A model generated the notes under the pieces. It did not search any database. It had not been told where the DNA came from and saw only the letters and a program-made list of their open reading frames with translations. Shown here one piece after another: positions 1-10,395 of a DNA stretch of 64,000 nt; within the stretch, counting starts at the first letter, position 1, and each line of letters opens with the position of its first letter. Made by a program: the position numbers and the translations under genes. The stretch comes from Streptomyces sp. ISL-87 (GTDB lineage: Bacteria; Actinomycetota; Actinomycetes; Streptomycetales; Streptomycetaceae). The stretch covers positions 27,309-91,308 of the forward strand of contig NZ_JAGGOY010000079.1 in NCBI RefSeq assembly GCF_018614095.1, read 5' to 3'.

Positions 1-126
1 GCCCGGCAGGTGCCACAGCCCAGGCGTGAAGATCGGCGAAGCATCCGACAGGCGGGCCAACAACAGCCGATCGTCCTGCACTGCGATCGCGTATGCCGAA
101 ACACGGGTCTGCACGCGAACATCCAT
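1..126 (-). CDS. NUDIX hydrolase, N-terminal part (runs off the left edge)
   Basis: Reading leftwards from an ATG at 126, 42 codons are open to the window edge and begin MDVRVQTRVSAYAIAVQDD, ending in a TPGLWHLPG segment. This is the typical first strand and the run-up to the GG of a Nudix fold; the Nudix box itself lies outside the window. A good ribosome binding site (GAGGAGG on the minus strand, about 10 nt upstream) fixes the start. Nudix proteins hydrolyse nucleoside diphosphates linked to another moiety; the substrate cannot be told from this part. The family call is an inference from a short N-terminus. Confidence 0.72.
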   Translation of the reverse strand, partial: MDVRVQTRVSAYAIAVQDDRLLLARLSDASPIFTPGLWHLPG

Positions 127-439
127 GGATCCCGTCCCTCCTCACATGAAAGCCGACAGACGGGAACTCTAGCCTCATCAAGATCGACTTTCGCAACGGC
201 CCCTGGGTGGCCGATCGCGGGGCCCGTCACCCACCGAAGGCGGCAGGCCGGGTCGGTTCACGCGGCCCATCGGTCAAGGAACGGAGGGCTTCCGCATGTC
301 GGGCGGGGATTTCCGGCCGACACACCATCACCATATCGAGACAAAAGGTACTGCCGAGAGGCGACGGGTGATCACATCTGGCGCCCTCGGTCGTTATCCG
401 AACAACCCTGCCCACCGCCCGAACGGACAACTCCCTGAC

Positions 440-2136
440 GTGGCCTCCGTCGAACTGTCCCCGCACCCCACTGCGCTCCCCGTCGTCCTCTCCCCCGCCG
501 GCGCGCCGTGGCACCGGCGGCACCGTGTGCCGCTGATCGTCACCGGGGCCGTTCTCCCGCTGTACGCCTTGTGGGCGGCGTTCCTCGCCACGGGCGGCGG
601 GGACCTCGCGGCGCAGGAGGCCTGGGCCGGATTCGTCGCGCGGCACCCCGGTTCCCCCTACAACCTCTCCTGGTACGGCGGGCTGCACACGGTCGGCTAC
701 AGCCTTCTGTCTCCCTACGCGATGGCGGCACTGGGCGTGGTGCCCGTCACCCTGGCCTGCGGGCTGGTCTCCACCTGGCTGGCCGGGGTGCTCTGCGTGC
801 GCAGCGGCCTGCGCCGGCCCCAGTGGCCCGCCGTGACACTCGCGTTGATGCTCTGGTGCCAGGTGGCCTCGGGGCGTACGACCTTCATGCTGGGCATCGC
901 CTTCGCCTGCGCGGCGCTCGTGGCCCTGCTGGGTGGGCGGCACACCGGGGTCACGGCGCTCTGGGCGGCGCTGGCTGCACTGGCAAGCCCCGTCGCCGGC
1001 CTGTTCCTTGCCGTCGTGGGTGCAGGCCTGCTGCTGATGAGGCGATGGGGACACTCGGCCGGGCTGCTCGTACCGCCGGCCGTCGTCCTCGGCCTGACGG
1101 CCTGGCTCATCCCCTTCTGGGGCGAACAGCCCATGGACTTCGTGCGGGTCTGGCCCCCGCTGGTCATGGGGGTAGCCGCCGCAGCGGCGGCACCGCGCGC
1201 CTGGCGGACGGTGCGACGGGCCGCGGCGGTGTACGCGGTCGGGGTGGGACTGGTCTATCTGATCCCCTCCCCCATCGGGACCAACGTCGAGCGGCTGGCC
1301 CATCTGGCTGCCCCGCCGGTCCTGCTCGCCGCCGCGCTGGTCCACGGAGTCCGCACGGGGGAACAGGCGGCGGGCTGGCCGCGGGGCTACGGGGAACCGT
1401 GCGGCGGCTCTCGCTGCCGCTCGTCCTCGCCCTGGCGGTGGCCTGGGTGGGCGGCAGCACGGCGGCCCACCTCAGGGACACGGCCGAGGTGCCCGCGTGG
1501 GCCGCGGAGACGGACGGTGTCGTCGGCGCGCTCAAGCGGATGGGGGCGGACCGCAGCCGCGTGGAGGTGGTCATGGCGCGCAGCCATCGCGAGGCGGCCG
1601 TCCTGGCTCCCCACGTCAACCTGGCGCGCGGCTGGAACCGGCAGGCCGACGTCGTGCGCGGGCGGCTGTTCTACGAGCGGTCCGGCGGGAACGGCGGTCC
1701 GGCGGGGGCCCTTACCCCCGGTGCCTACCGCCGCTGGCTCGACCAGTGGGCCGTGGGCTTCGTCGTCCTGCACAACGGGCCGCTGGACGGCGCGTGGGAG
1801 CGCGAGTACATGCTGGTGGCGAGGGGGCCGGGATATCTCGAGCCGGTGTGGCAAGACGAGAACTGGCGGATCTACCGGGTCAAGGATCCGGTGCCCATGG
1901 TCGACCCGCCGGCCTCCGTGGTGAGTTCGAACAGCGCCGAGGTCGTCGTGCGCATGCCGGAGCCGGGCACGGTGACACTACGGATCGCCTACTCGCCCTG
2001 GCTGCGGGCGGACGCCGGCTGCCTGGACCCGGAGCACGACGGCGGACTTACATGGCTCACCGCGAGCCGGCCGGGCGACATCACCATCGGGTCCGGGTAC
2101 CGGTACGGCAGGCAGGTTCGGCGATGCGCCGCGTGA
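440..2136 (+). pseudogene. Polytopic membrane protein with an internal frameshift
   Basis: Two reading frames together encode one protein. The first frame (from a possible GTG at 440, or an ATG at 296 with a less protein-like leader) gives about ten hydrophobic helices ending near LLAAALVHGVRTGEQAAG. The second frame takes over around 1370-1390, starts with another helix (LSLPLVLALAVAWVGG) and continues as a soluble extracytoplasmic domain to the stop at 2136. A single-base indel near 1380 would restore one chain of about 560 residues. The 3' end overlaps the start of the MMPL gene by 13 nt, so the two were probably co-transcribed and coupled. I do not recognise a specific family. A sequencing error is possible, but the next two genes are disrupted as well, which favours decay. 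Confidence 0.68.
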
Positions 2137-4543
2137 CGGCCCGGCTCACGCTGGCGTGCGTCCGCCACCACCGGCTGGTGCTGGGGGTGTGGTTGCTGAT
2201 CGTGGGGGCCGGACTGTGGGCCGTGGGACCCGTCATGGACCGCCTGGACCGGCAGCCGTGGAGCGTGGCCGCGCACGAGTCGGTCCGGGCAAACCGCCTG
2301 ATGGACGGCGCTCGGGCGCACGGTGAGCAGATCGACGCGGTAGTGGCCGGCGCACCTGTGGCCGGTCCCCGGTTCCGGAGCGCTCTGGCCTCCATGAAGC
2401 GTGACGTGTCCGCGATCGACGGCGTGCTGACGGTGAGCGCCCCGGCGGTGACCGCGATGGCCCCGACTGCGGCCCCGACTGCAGCCCCGGCGGCCCCGAC
2501 TGCGTCCGCGAGCGGTGGGCGCCCTCACGATCCGGCCGTCTCCGCCGACGGGGAGGCGGCCCTGGTCTCCGTACAACTGAAGCGGGACCTTCCCGACACC
2601 GTACGCAAGGCATCGGCGGCCGCCGTCGAGACCCGCCTGCGGGAGATCGCCGACGCTGTGCCCGGTGTCGAAGTGACGCTCGGCGGCAGCGACCGCGCGC
2701 GCCACGCCGTGGCCGCCCGGTCGCTGGCCGACACCCGGCGCAGCGAGTTGATCACCCTGCCCGTGACCCTGGTGGTGGTCTATCTCCTCTTCGGGGGCCT
2801 CGTAGCGGCATCGGTGCCGCTGCTCGCGGCCGTGGGCACGGTCGTCACGGGGATGCTCTGGCTCCTCCTCCTGTCACGCTGGTACGCCTCACCTCGCCCG
2901 CCCTGTCCACGACCACCATGGTCGGGCTGGGCCTGGCCATCGACTATTCGCTGGTGACGGTGGGCCGGTTCAGGGAGGAGCGGGCCGCGGGGCACCCGGT
3001 TCCGGAGGCCGTCGTCCGCACGGCGCGGACCGCGGGGCGCTCGATCGTCTTCGCGGCGCTGGTGGTCACCGCCGCGCTGTGCGGACTCGCCGCCTTCCCC
3101 AGTGATTTCTACGCCGCGATCGGCCTGGCCGCGGCTGGGACCGTCGCCCTCTCGCTGGCAGGGGCGCTGACACTGACGCCGGCGCTTCTGGCGGCGTTCC
3201 CGGAGAGGATCGGGTCGCGCGCGGCGCGGGACACCGATGACGGCGCATTCGCCCGTCTCGCGCGGTGGACCCGGCGGCACGCACTGATGGTGGTGATCGG
3301 CGTCGGAGTTCTGCTCCTCGCCTGCGCCACCCCGTTCCTTCGGGTGCATCTGGTCAGCCCGGTCGGGGAGCACCAGCTTCCGCCGGGGGCCGAGGCCCGT
3401 CGGTACGCCGGTCTCGTGGCCGAACGGTTTCCCCAGCAGCGCGCCGATGCCGTCCTCGTGGTGGCCCGTACTGATCCCGCCCGGCTGCAGGCGTGGGCCG
3501 GCCGGTTCGCGAGCCGACCGGAGGTAGAGGCGGTGGGCACGGCCACCGCCTCGGGGCCGGGGGTCGCCGTCGTACGGGTCGTTCCCGTGGCCGATGCGGT
3601 GGACACGGGGCTGGACGTGGTGGAGGCGGGGCGGGATGGGGTGGAGGCGGGGCCGGGCGCGGTGGACTCTCCGGGGGAACGGCTGGTGCACCGTCTGCGG
3701 GGCGAGCGGCCGGCCGACTTCCCGATCTGGGTCACGGGGCGCAACGCCGTGGACATCGACTTCAGGGCCGAGGTCGTCGACTACGCGCCCCGCGCCGCTG
3801 CGTTGATCGCACTGTCCACCCTCGTCCTGCTGTTTCTGATGACCGGATCGGTTCTGCTCCCGCTCAAGGCGATCGCGATGAACACGCTCTCGCTGGGCGC
3901 GTCGTTCGGCGCCTTGGTCCTGGTGTTCCAGGACGGGTGGGGTGCGGGGTTGCTGGGCGTGCACACCCTTGGCGGGCTGGGCTACTGGCTCCCCGTCGTC
4001 GTGTTCGCGCTGGCCTTCGGCCTGTCCATGGACTACGAGGTCTTCCTGCTCTGCCGGATTCAGGAACTGTACGACTCCGGGGTGGGCAACGACCGCGCGG
4101 TCGAGCTCGGGCTTCAGCGCTCTGCCCGGATCATCAGCTCCTCAGCGGCATTGATGTGCATCGTCTTCGTCGGCTTCGCCACGGGCGAGCTGATGGTCGT
4201 CAAACAGCTGTCGGTCGCGCTCGCCATCGTCGTCGTGGTCGACGCCACGCTGGTGCGCTGTCTGCTGGTTCCGGCCACGATGACGCTGCTGCGCGACGTC
4301 AACTGGTGGGCTCCGCGGATGGTGCGGCGGACCTTGCCCCGTCCCGTGCAGTCGCCCAGCCGACAGGAGGGCCCCCGCTGGGCGCCGGTCGAGGCCGCGA
4401 GCGGCGTGCGCTCATTCGGCGCCCCTGCCGACCGGGCCGAGGATCCCCGTAAGGAACGGGCCGTTCGCCGTCGGCCGCCGAAAGCTCTCACCCCCGGTGG
4501 TGGACGGCGGGATGGTGTACATCAAGGGCCAGGACATCCGTGA
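2124..4543 (+). pseudogene. MMPL/RND-family transporter with a frameshift
   Basis: The ATG at 2124 opens a frame coding for the first membrane helix (VLGVWLLIVGAGLWAVGP), a large extracytoplasmic domain with an APT-rich stretch, and the next helices up to about 2875. The continuation, LTSPALSTTTMVGLGLAIDYS, is in another frame, with the MMPL hallmark GLGLAIDYS. The second half repeats the plan (helices, loop, then FALAFGLSMDYEVFLL) and ends the MMPL fold near 4335. The last about 70 residues look unlike MMPL and run into the PQQ-like remnant, so the true C-terminus is probably lost. MMPL proteins export lipids or other hydrophobic products using the proton gradient. One indel at about 2870-2885 restores the frame. 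The gene lies in an operon with the preceding membrane protein. Confidence 0.82.
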
Positions 4544-5258
4544 AGGCACGGTGTACGCGCTGGACGCGGCAACCGGGGCGGCGAAGTGGTCCCGCCCCCT
4601 CAAGGGCGGGGGCTACGGCCAAGCCGGCGCCAAGGAGGGCGACTCCCTCGACGTCCCGCCTCCGGCGGTGATCGACGGAGCGGTGTACGTCAGCGGCCTG
4701 GACGAGAAACTCTGCGTTCTGGACGCGGCCACCGGCGAGACGAAATGGGAGTTTCTCAGCCCCTCCAGCGTGTTTAGGGCTCCTCCAGTGCGTACAAGGG
4801 CGCGGAGGTGGCCGACGGGGGGCGTATGTCTCCGGGTCCTCGGCCGACGATTCTCATGACCAGTCGGTACATGCGCTGGATGCCGCCACCGGGAAGCGGA
4901 AGTGGTCCGCACGCCCTGGTAACAACCTCGGCCGCGGCACGCTGACGGCAGTCGACGGGGCGTTGTACGTACGCGGACGCGACGGACGCATGCCCTGAGC
5001 GTGGCCTCGGGGAAGACCAAGTGGTCGATCACCAGCCCGGACCGTCAGGAGCTGAAGTGCGCCGACGGGGTCGTGTACGTCAGCGAGACCGGCGACGACC
5101 CCCACGTCCAGGCGCTCGACGCGACCACCGGCATGAAGAGCTGGACTTCCCCCATCAGCGGCAGCTCCCTGCTGATCGCCGGCGCGGTGCTGTACGTCAC
5201 CAGCAAGAACAAAGAAGCCGTCTATGCCCTGGACGCGGCCACCGGAGCGATGGCCTGA
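4443..5258 (+). pseudogene. PQQ-like beta-propeller repeat protein, fragmentary
   Basis: Repeated blades of the form GTVYALDAATGAAKW, LCVLDAATGETKW, VHALDAATGKRKW, VQALDATTGMKSW and AVYALDAATGAMA are spread over three frames. Frame changes occur near 4780 and between 4860 and 5000, including an in-frame stop after GRDGRMP at about 4996-4998. This is the PQQ/WD-like beta-propeller typical of actinobacterial secreted proteins and of extracellular domains of Ser/Thr kinases. There is no start or signal peptide: the sequence appears abruptly inside the end of the MMPL reading frame, so the 5' part is missing. Clearly non-functional as it stands. Confidence 0.82.
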
Positions 5259-5603
5259 GACATGGGGCGATGCTACGACGCCTGACGCTGACGACTGAGG
5301 ACGATGGGAGGTCCGGTCGGCCATTCCCCTCGGGCGATCAGCCTCCGGTGAAAGCGTCTCCCGCGCCGGTCACCCGGGCTAGGACCCCGATCCGGGAGCC
5401 CTCCGCGGATGGGGAAGCCGCACGCAACCACACCCGATCGAGCGGCATCGACCGCAAATCCTTACCAACTTCCCTTCTGTAACGGGAAATCGGTCAAGCA
5501 ACAGCCAAAGAATCCCGGCACTCTTGCCGCACGCCCCCACGCGCGCTTCACTGTCGATCACCCCACAGGAGAGCCCCCGTCCCACGACATCGAAGGGTTT
5601 CCC
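5259..5603 (+). other. Non-coding gap upstream of the secreted protease
   Basis: No convincing gene. It should contain the promoter of the protease gene that follows. A short imperfect inverted repeat (TTCCC, spacer, GGGAA around 5470-5490) is the only structure I can point to, and it is too weak to call an operator. Confidence 0.4.
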
Positions 5604-6482
5604 TTGACTGCCGTACCCGTACGTCTGAGTGCCGTCACCGCTGCGGCCTGCGCCCTCGTCCTCGGCACTGCCCTACCGTCCTCGGCGATCAACTCGTACA
5701 ACGCGACGCCTGCGCCGGAGCGCACCGAGGTGGGCGCCCTCGTCGCCACCTGGGACAACGACGACGACCCGGCCACCCCTGACAGGGTCGACTGGGTCTG
5801 CTCCGGCACCATGATCGACGCGGATACCTTCCTGACCGCCGCGCATTGCACCACCGATTGGCCGGCGAACGTGAAGTTCTACGTCTCCCTCGACCAGGAC
5901 GTGCAGGCGGGCCTCGACAAGGCCGCCGCCGAACACCCCGGCGACCCGGCGGCCGCGGCGAAGGCCGTCGCCGTACAGGGCGCCGCCCACAGCGACCCCG
6001 CCTACCCGGGACCGGCCTCGGACAGTCACGACATATCGGTCATCGAGCTGCCCGCTGCCCAGATCAAGGCGCGCTGGACGTTCACCCCGGCCACACTCCC
6101 CCAGGCCGGAGCGCTCGACGCCCTGGGCCCGCAAGGACTGAACGCCACCCCGTTCTCCGTCGCGGGATACGGCACTCAGGAGGCCGCGCGTGGCCCCGGC
6201 GGCCAGACCCACCCCGGCGGCGGCGTCCGTATGAAGGCCCCCGTCACCTTCGACGCCCTCAACAACGCCTGGGTCCGTCTGGCCATGACCGCGCCGCAGG
6301 GCAACGGCGGTGCCTGCTACGGCGATTCGGGGGGCCCGAACTTCGCCACGCTCGGTGGCAAGCTCACCCTGGTCGCCACCACCATCACGGGCGACGGCCC
6401 GTGCTACGCGACCAACGTCTCGTACCGCCTGGACACGCCCGGCGCCCGCGCGTTCCTCTCCCCTTTCGCCAAGTTGCCGTAG
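5604..6482 (+). CDS. Secreted trypsin-like serine protease (S1 family)
   Basis: The TTG at 5604 is chosen as the start because it is followed directly by a signal peptide (hydrophobic stretch with an Ala-rich core, cleavage expected after PSSA). The mature domain carries the chymotrypsin-fold triad: His in TAAHC (residue 81), Asp in SHDISVIEL (residue 143) and Ser in GDSGGP (residue 242). Cysteines near His and Ser can form the usual disulfides. The protein is about 292 aa and should act outside the cell as an endopeptidase; no C-terminal binding domain is present. An in-frame ATG further upstream (5409) would add a leader that does not look like protein. Convergent with the next gene, only 9 nt away. 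Confidence 0.88.
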   Translation: MTAVPVRLSAVTAAACALVLGTALPSSAINSYNATPAPERTEVGALVATWDNDDDPATPDRVDWVCSGTMIDADTFLTAAHCTTDWPANVKFYVSLDQDVQAGLDKAAAEHPGDPAAAAKAVAVQGAAHSDPAYPGPASDSHDISVIELPAAQIKARWTFTPATLPQAGALDALGPQGLNATPFSVAGYGTQEAARGPGGQTHPGGGVRMKAPVTFDALNNAWVRLAMTAPQGNGGACYGDSGGPNFATLGGKLTLVATTITGDGPCYATNVSYRLDTPGARAFLSPFAKLP

Positions 6483-6491
6483 CCGACGCCC

Positions 6492-6926
6492 TCACCCTGC
6501 ACGAGACCCTTGGGCTGTGTTCCGGGGCGGGTGCAGTCGGCTGAAGCCCGCTTGCGGGGTGTGGAAGTTGACGGTGCCTCCACCGAGCATCTCGGCCTTC
6601 TGGCGGAGCTGCGTCACGACCTCCGGGCTGGGCCGGCCGTACACGTCGATTGATCTCATGCGGATGAGCGCACCGAACGCGCGGAACTTCGGTCCGCCGA
6701 GCTCCATGTGGAGTTCCATCGACGCCGAATCAGGATGTACGGCCAGTACGGTCATCGTGGACTCGGACTCGTCGATGTAGAAGTGGTAGGCGATCAGCTG
6801 CGGCTCGCGCTCCTCGGCGAACGCGGCCAGATCGCGCATTCCGCTCTTGACCTCCGCGAGCTTGCCGTCGTGGATGTCTGAGCGGTCGACGTAGTAGATG
6901 GGGTCCGTGTAAATGGGTTCCGTCAT
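6492..6926 (-). CDS. Hypothetical 144-aa protein, possible dimeric alpha/beta barrel
   Basis: Soluble protein without a signal peptide. It begins MTEPIYTDPIYYVDRSDIHDGKLAEVKSG and has a pattern of strands and helices (DLAAFAEEREPQLIAYHFYID, MTVLAVHPDSASMELHM) reminiscent of ABM/quinol-monooxygenase-like dimeric alpha-beta barrels. That resemblance is only structural intuition; no catalytic residues can be named. The last about 20 residues look less conserved. Transcribed towards the protease gene and probably monocistronic. Confidence 0.6.
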   Translation of the reverse strand: MTEPIYTDPIYYVDRSDIHDGKLAEVKSGMRDLAAFAEEREPQLIAYHFYIDESESTMTVLAVHPDSASMELHMELGGPKFRAFGALIRMRSIDVYGRPSPEVVTQLRQKAEMLGGGTVNFHTPQAGFSRLHPPRNTAQGSRAG

Positions 6927-7027
6927 GCCGCCGAAACCTATCGCCGGACGGCCGTTACGCCCTCTCGGCGCGCGGTCCCCGCGCGGAACCTTCGGGCGGC
7001 ATCGCGGCGTGCGGCCGGGGGCCCAGG

Positions 7028-7483
7028 TCAGCCGGACGCCGTTGGAAAGGCCCGGTCGAGCAGGTCCTGGAGGGTCCGGCGTTCGCTGTCGTCGAGTTGT
7101 CCGAGGTGGGGCAGGGCGGTGGTGATCTCGGCGCGAACCCGCAGGACGGTCGCTTCGCCGTCGGGGGTGAGCACGACGGTTTTGATGCGCCGGTCGGCGG
7201 GGTCGGCTTCCCGGCGGAGCAGGCCGCGGCTTTCGAGCCGGTCGACGATGCCGGTGACGTTGGAGGCGTCGCAGCCGAGCAGTGCGGCCAGGGCGCGCAT
7301 GGACAGCGGCCGCTCGAGCACGGTGAGCAGCCTGGCCTGGATGAGCGTGAGGCCGTGGTCGGCGGCGGCGGCGGTGGCAAAGGCGCGGTAGTAGCAGTCG
7401 GCGGCGTGGGCGAGGTGCTCCACCAGGCGGTCGCTGCCGGGAGCGGCGGGAGCGGGCGCCGCGGGGGGTGTGGTCCAGGTCAT
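7028..7483 (-). CDS. MarR-family transcriptional regulator
   Basis: 151 aa with the winged-helix signature of MarR proteins: LTLIQARLLTVLERPLSMRALAALLGCDASNVTGIVDRLESRG, then the wing LLRREADPADRRIKTVVLTPDG, and a C-terminal dimerisation helix. The first about 20 residues are Ala/Pro rich and probably disordered. It is divergent from the oxidoreductase gene at 7600, across a short region holding inverted repeats. The usual logic for this layout is that the regulator represses both itself and the enzyme gene until a phenolic or quinone-type ligand binds; the ligand is inferred, not seen. Confidence 0.92.
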   Translation of the reverse strand: MTWTTPPAAPAPAAPGSDRLVEHLAHAADCYYRAFATAAAADHGLTLIQARLLTVLERPLSMRALAALLGCDASNVTGIVDRLESRGLLRREADPADRRIKTVVLTPDGEATVLRVRAEITTALPHLGQLDDSERRTLQDLLDRAFPTASG

Positions 7484-7521
7484 GCCTCCACCCTAGGCCG
7501 ATTACTTGACCTATTCAACCA

Positions 7522-7559
7522 TTGAGGTCTACCTTCGATTTATTGCTTGAGGACCTCAA
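7522..7559. promoter_or_regulatory. Candidate MarR operator between the divergent genes
   Basis: A 13-bp palindrome TTGAGGACCTCAA lies at 7547-7559, and a matching half-site TTGAGGT lies 25 bp upstream at 7522-7528, so TTGAGGTC and GACCTCAA also form a wider inverted pair. The local sequence is AT-rich compared with its surroundings. It sits between the MarR start (7483) and the oxidoreductase start (7600), where a MarR dimer would be expected to block both promoters. Assignment to this MarR protein is inferred from position. Confidence 0.62.
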
Positions 7560-7599
7560 TCATCCAGGTTCTCTAATTTATCTGTTCTGGAGTATCGCC

Positions 7600-8526
7600 A
7601 TGAAGGCCATCACCTACCGCACCTACGGCAGCCCCGACGTCCTCGAATACGGCGACGTCCCGGAGCCCAAGCTCGGCGCCGACGCGGTGCTGGTCAAGGT
7701 CAAGGCCGCCTCCGTGAACCCGGTCGACTGGAAGATCCAGGCCGGCTACCTGGACAGCCTGATGGTCGCCGTCTTCCCGGTGATCCCGGGCTGGGACGTG
7801 GCCGGCGTAGTGGAGCGGGTGGGCGTCGGCGTCACCGAGTTCGCCCCGGGCGACGAGGTCATCGGCTACGTTCGCGAGGACATGGTCGGCCGTGGCACCT
7901 TCGCCGAGTACGTCGCCGCACCCGTGCGCACACTGGCTCGCAAGCCCGCAGCCCTCACCTTCGAGGAGGCCGCAGGGCTGCCGCTGGCCGGCCTCACCGC
8001 CTACCAGGCACTGACCCGCGCCCTGGAGATCAAGCCTGGCGACACCGTCCTGGTGCACGCCGCGGCCGGCGGCGTCGGCTCCCTCGCCGTCCAGATCGCC
8101 ACCGCCCTCGGCGCCCGCGTGATCGGCACCGCCAGCGCACGCAACCACGACTACCTCCGCGCCCTGGGCGTCGAGCCGGTCGCTTACGGCGAGGGCCTGG
8201 CCGACCGGGTCCGTACGCTCGCCCCGCGGGGCGTGGACGCCGTCCTCGACCTGGTCGGCGGCGACGCCCTGCAGCTCTCCCCCGGGCTCCTCGCCGAAGG
8301 CGGCCGCCTGGCCTCGATCGCCGACGGCGCCGTACTCGCCCTCGGCGGCCACTACGTCTTCGTCCGGCCGGACACCGCGGACCTCACCGCGCTCGCCGAC
8401 CTCGCCGACAGCGGACGACTGCGGGTCGAGGTCGCCGCGACCTTCCCACTGGAGAAGGCCGCGGACGCCCAGCGCCTGAACGCCGAGGGCCACACCCGCG
8501 GCAAGATCGTCGTCACCATCGCCTGA
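7600..8526 (+). CDS. NADP-dependent quinone oxidoreductase-like protein (MDR superfamily)
   Basis: 308 aa from the ATG at 7600; the open frame extends upstream, but that part overlaps the operator region. It has the GroES-like N-terminal domain (MKAITYRTYGSPDVLEYGDVP, ASVNPVDWKIQAGY) and a Rossmann domain with the nucleotide loop HAAAGGVGSLAVQIA. It lacks the cysteine/histidine cluster of zinc alcohol dehydrogenases, so it belongs to the zinc-free quinone-oxidoreductase branch, which reduces quinones or enones with NADPH in the cytoplasm. The divergent MarR gene suggests induction by a toxic aromatic or electrophile. Confidence 0.9.
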   Translation: MKAITYRTYGSPDVLEYGDVPEPKLGADAVLVKVKAASVNPVDWKIQAGYLDSLMVAVFPVIPGWDVAGVVERVGVGVTEFAPGDEVIGYVREDMVGRGTFAEYVAAPVRTLARKPAALTFEEAAGLPLAGLTAYQALTRALEIKPGDTVLVHAAAGGVGSLAVQIATALGARVIGTASARNHDYLRALGVEPVAYGEGLADRVRTLAPRGVDAVLDLVGGDALQLSPGLLAEGGRLASIADGAVLALGGHYVFVRPDTADLTALADLADSGRLRVEVAATFPLEKAADAQRLNAEGHTRGKIVVTIA

Positions 8527-8723
8527 TCAGCCCCGCCTCGCCATCGCCGCCCCCCTTCGAAAGGCACCCCGGCCGCGAGTTGACGTATCGGAAGGCGGCG
8601 AACCGGGCGGCACGAGCTCGGTCGGCTCCCCCGGACGGGGGAGGCGGATGCGGCCAGCGAGGGATGCGACTGGTCGGGGCCACCTTCGAAGATGGAATTC
8701 CTGCTAGTGGAAGGGGAGTTCTG

Positions 8724-9824
8724 TTGGAACGGTGGGATCGGGTCGGGCGGAGAGCGGCTTACGGGGCGGCCCTGGCGCTGTCTCCGTACTTGCTGATCAA
8801 GGTGTCGTGGGTGGTCGGCTCGCTCTTGGGGGTGCTGCCGGTCGGCGACGGCTTCGGGGTGGCGGAGTGGGTGGTTCTCAACATCGTCACAGTCGGCATG
8901 GCCGCGATCGGGATCGCGTTGGCGCTTGCTCTGGTGCGGCCGTGGGGGATGCGTATACCGGGGGCGCTGGTCGCGTTCCCCGCCTGGGTCGGGTCGGGGT
9001 TCCTCGTCTCGATACTGCCGTTCGGCGTGCTCAGCGCCCTCCTGGATAACGGCGGCGGCTCACAGGGCGGCAGCGAGGATCCGGCCATGCCGGTCTGGGA
9101 GGGCGCACTGCTCCAGTTCAGCTTTCTGGGCATGGGGCTGGGGCTGGCCCTCGCGGTCCCCGCGTATCTGAGGCGCCGCTGGCCGGAAGCGTTCACTGGG
9201 CGAGTCGGCGACGACCCGCGCACCGCGCCGCCATGGGGGGCCGCCGTCGGTGCGGCGGTCGGGCTGGTCTGGCTCTACTGGGCGGTCGGCGGCACCATCG
9301 GAATCGCGCACCCGGCCGAGCGGGTCACCGACGGGTACGTGCTGGGAGCTGTCTCCGGTTTCTGGGCGCTCGCCGGATCCGTCGCCGTCTGGCTGGTCGC
9401 CCGGGCGCGACCTGCCCGGTTGCCCCGCTGGGTGCCTCTGGTGTTCGGTTGGGTCGGGTCGGGCTCGCTGTTCGCGTGGAGTGCCTGGAAACTGCCCATC
9501 ACGCTGTACATAGCGTGGGCGGGCCCGGTTGGCGCCAGGCCGCCTGAGAACCTCGTCGTCGCGGTTGGGCTGCATCTCTGCGCCGTGGTGGCGGGCGCGG
9601 CGATGGTGCGGACACTCGTCCGCAGGCCTGTCCGCGTCGCCGAGCCCCGTCATCAGTCCGGACCCAGGCCCCGACTCGGGACCACACCGAGGGCCACGGC
9701 AGGTCGGGGCCTGGGTCCGGGCCCGGACGCATGGGGTCGGCCCAGCCGGTCGGCGAAGAGGGCCGCCGCGGCCCCGTGGGGGCGTCGACGCGGTTCGCTG
9801 ATCCCGAACTCACCCTGTGCGTAA
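8724..9824 (+). CDS. Multi-pass membrane protein, unknown function
   Basis: I place the start at TTG 8724 because a purine-rich ribosome site (GGAAGGGGAG) sits 5 nt upstream and the protein then begins LERWDRVGRRAAYGAALALSPYLLIKVSW. About eight hydrophobic segments follow. The last about 65 residues are Arg/Gly/Pro rich and look like a disordered cytoplasmic tail or read-through into decayed sequence, because the next gene is a truncated remnant. No transporter or enzyme motif is visible. About 366 aa from this start. Confidence 0.65.
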   Translation: MERWDRVGRRAAYGAALALSPYLLIKVSWVVGSLLGVLPVGDGFGVAEWVVLNIVTVGMAAIGIALALALVRPWGMRIPGALVAFPAWVGSGFLVSILPFGVLSALLDNGGGSQGGSEDPAMPVWEGALLQFSFLGMGLGLALAVPAYLRRRWPEAFTGRVGDDPRTAPPWGAAVGAAVGLVWLYWAVGGTIGIAHPAERVTDGYVLGAVSGFWALAGSVAVWLVARARPARLPRWVPLVFGWVGSGSLFAWSAWKLPITLYIAWAGPVGARPPENLVVAVGLHLCAVVAGAAMVRTLVRRPVRVAEPRHQSGPRPRLGTTPRATAGRGLGPGPDAWGRPSRSAKRAAAAPWGRRRGSLIPNSPCA

Positions 9825-9923
9825 GCGGTACGGGGAGGGGAACGCGCGGGCGCACCGGGTAGACCCGGTGTGGGAGGACGGTTGGGGCGGGCCCAGGGAA
9901 CGGGGCGTGGAGGCGATCGAGCC

Positions 9924-10337
9924 CGTCGGCGGCGGTTCGAGGTCGACGGCGCGGACGAGGCCCGCCGGTTCCTGGCCTCGCACGGAATGGCCGACAGCGC
10001 GGTGCAGCGGGTGTGGACGGCGATCGCGCTGCACACCACTCCCGGCATCCCCGAGTTCATGGACGCCGAGGTCGCCCTGGTCACCGCCGGCGTCGAGACC
10101 GACGTCCTGGGCATCGGCCACAGCGACCTCGACCCGGCGGCGATCCGCGCGGTCACCACCGCCCATCCCCGACCGGACTTCAAGCGGCAGATCCTGACGG
10201 CGTTCACGGACGGCTTCAAGGACCGCCCCGACACCACGTTCGGCACGGTCAACGCGGATGTCCTGGCTCACTTCGTACCCGAATTCACCCGAACCGACTT
10301 CGTCACCACCATTCAAACCAGTCCCTGGCCGGAGTAA
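9924..10337 (+). pseudogene. HD-domain phosphohydrolase, 5'-truncated remnant
   Basis: From about 9924 the frame reads RRRFEVDGADEARRFLASHGMADSAVQRVWTAIALHTTPGIPEFMDAEVALVTAGVETDVLG and continues to a stop at 10337. This matches the middle and C-terminal part of small HD-domain proteins (cyanamide-hydratase-like). The N-terminal part with the HD metal ligands is absent: the sequence just upstream is Arg/Gly-rich and unrelated. The remaining His in IALHTTPG could be one metal ligand, but the HD pair is missing. Probably a deletion relic. Confidence 0.72.
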
Positions 10338-10395
10338 CCCGAACCCTGACCAGCGCCTCTCGTTCCGCCGCCTGCCTGGTTGTCATACTTCTCCG

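Noticed and set aside
227..1345. Long minus-strand ORF opposite the first membrane gene
   Set aside because: Arg/Gly/Gln-rich shadow of a GC-rich gene; the plus frame gives clear membrane helices.
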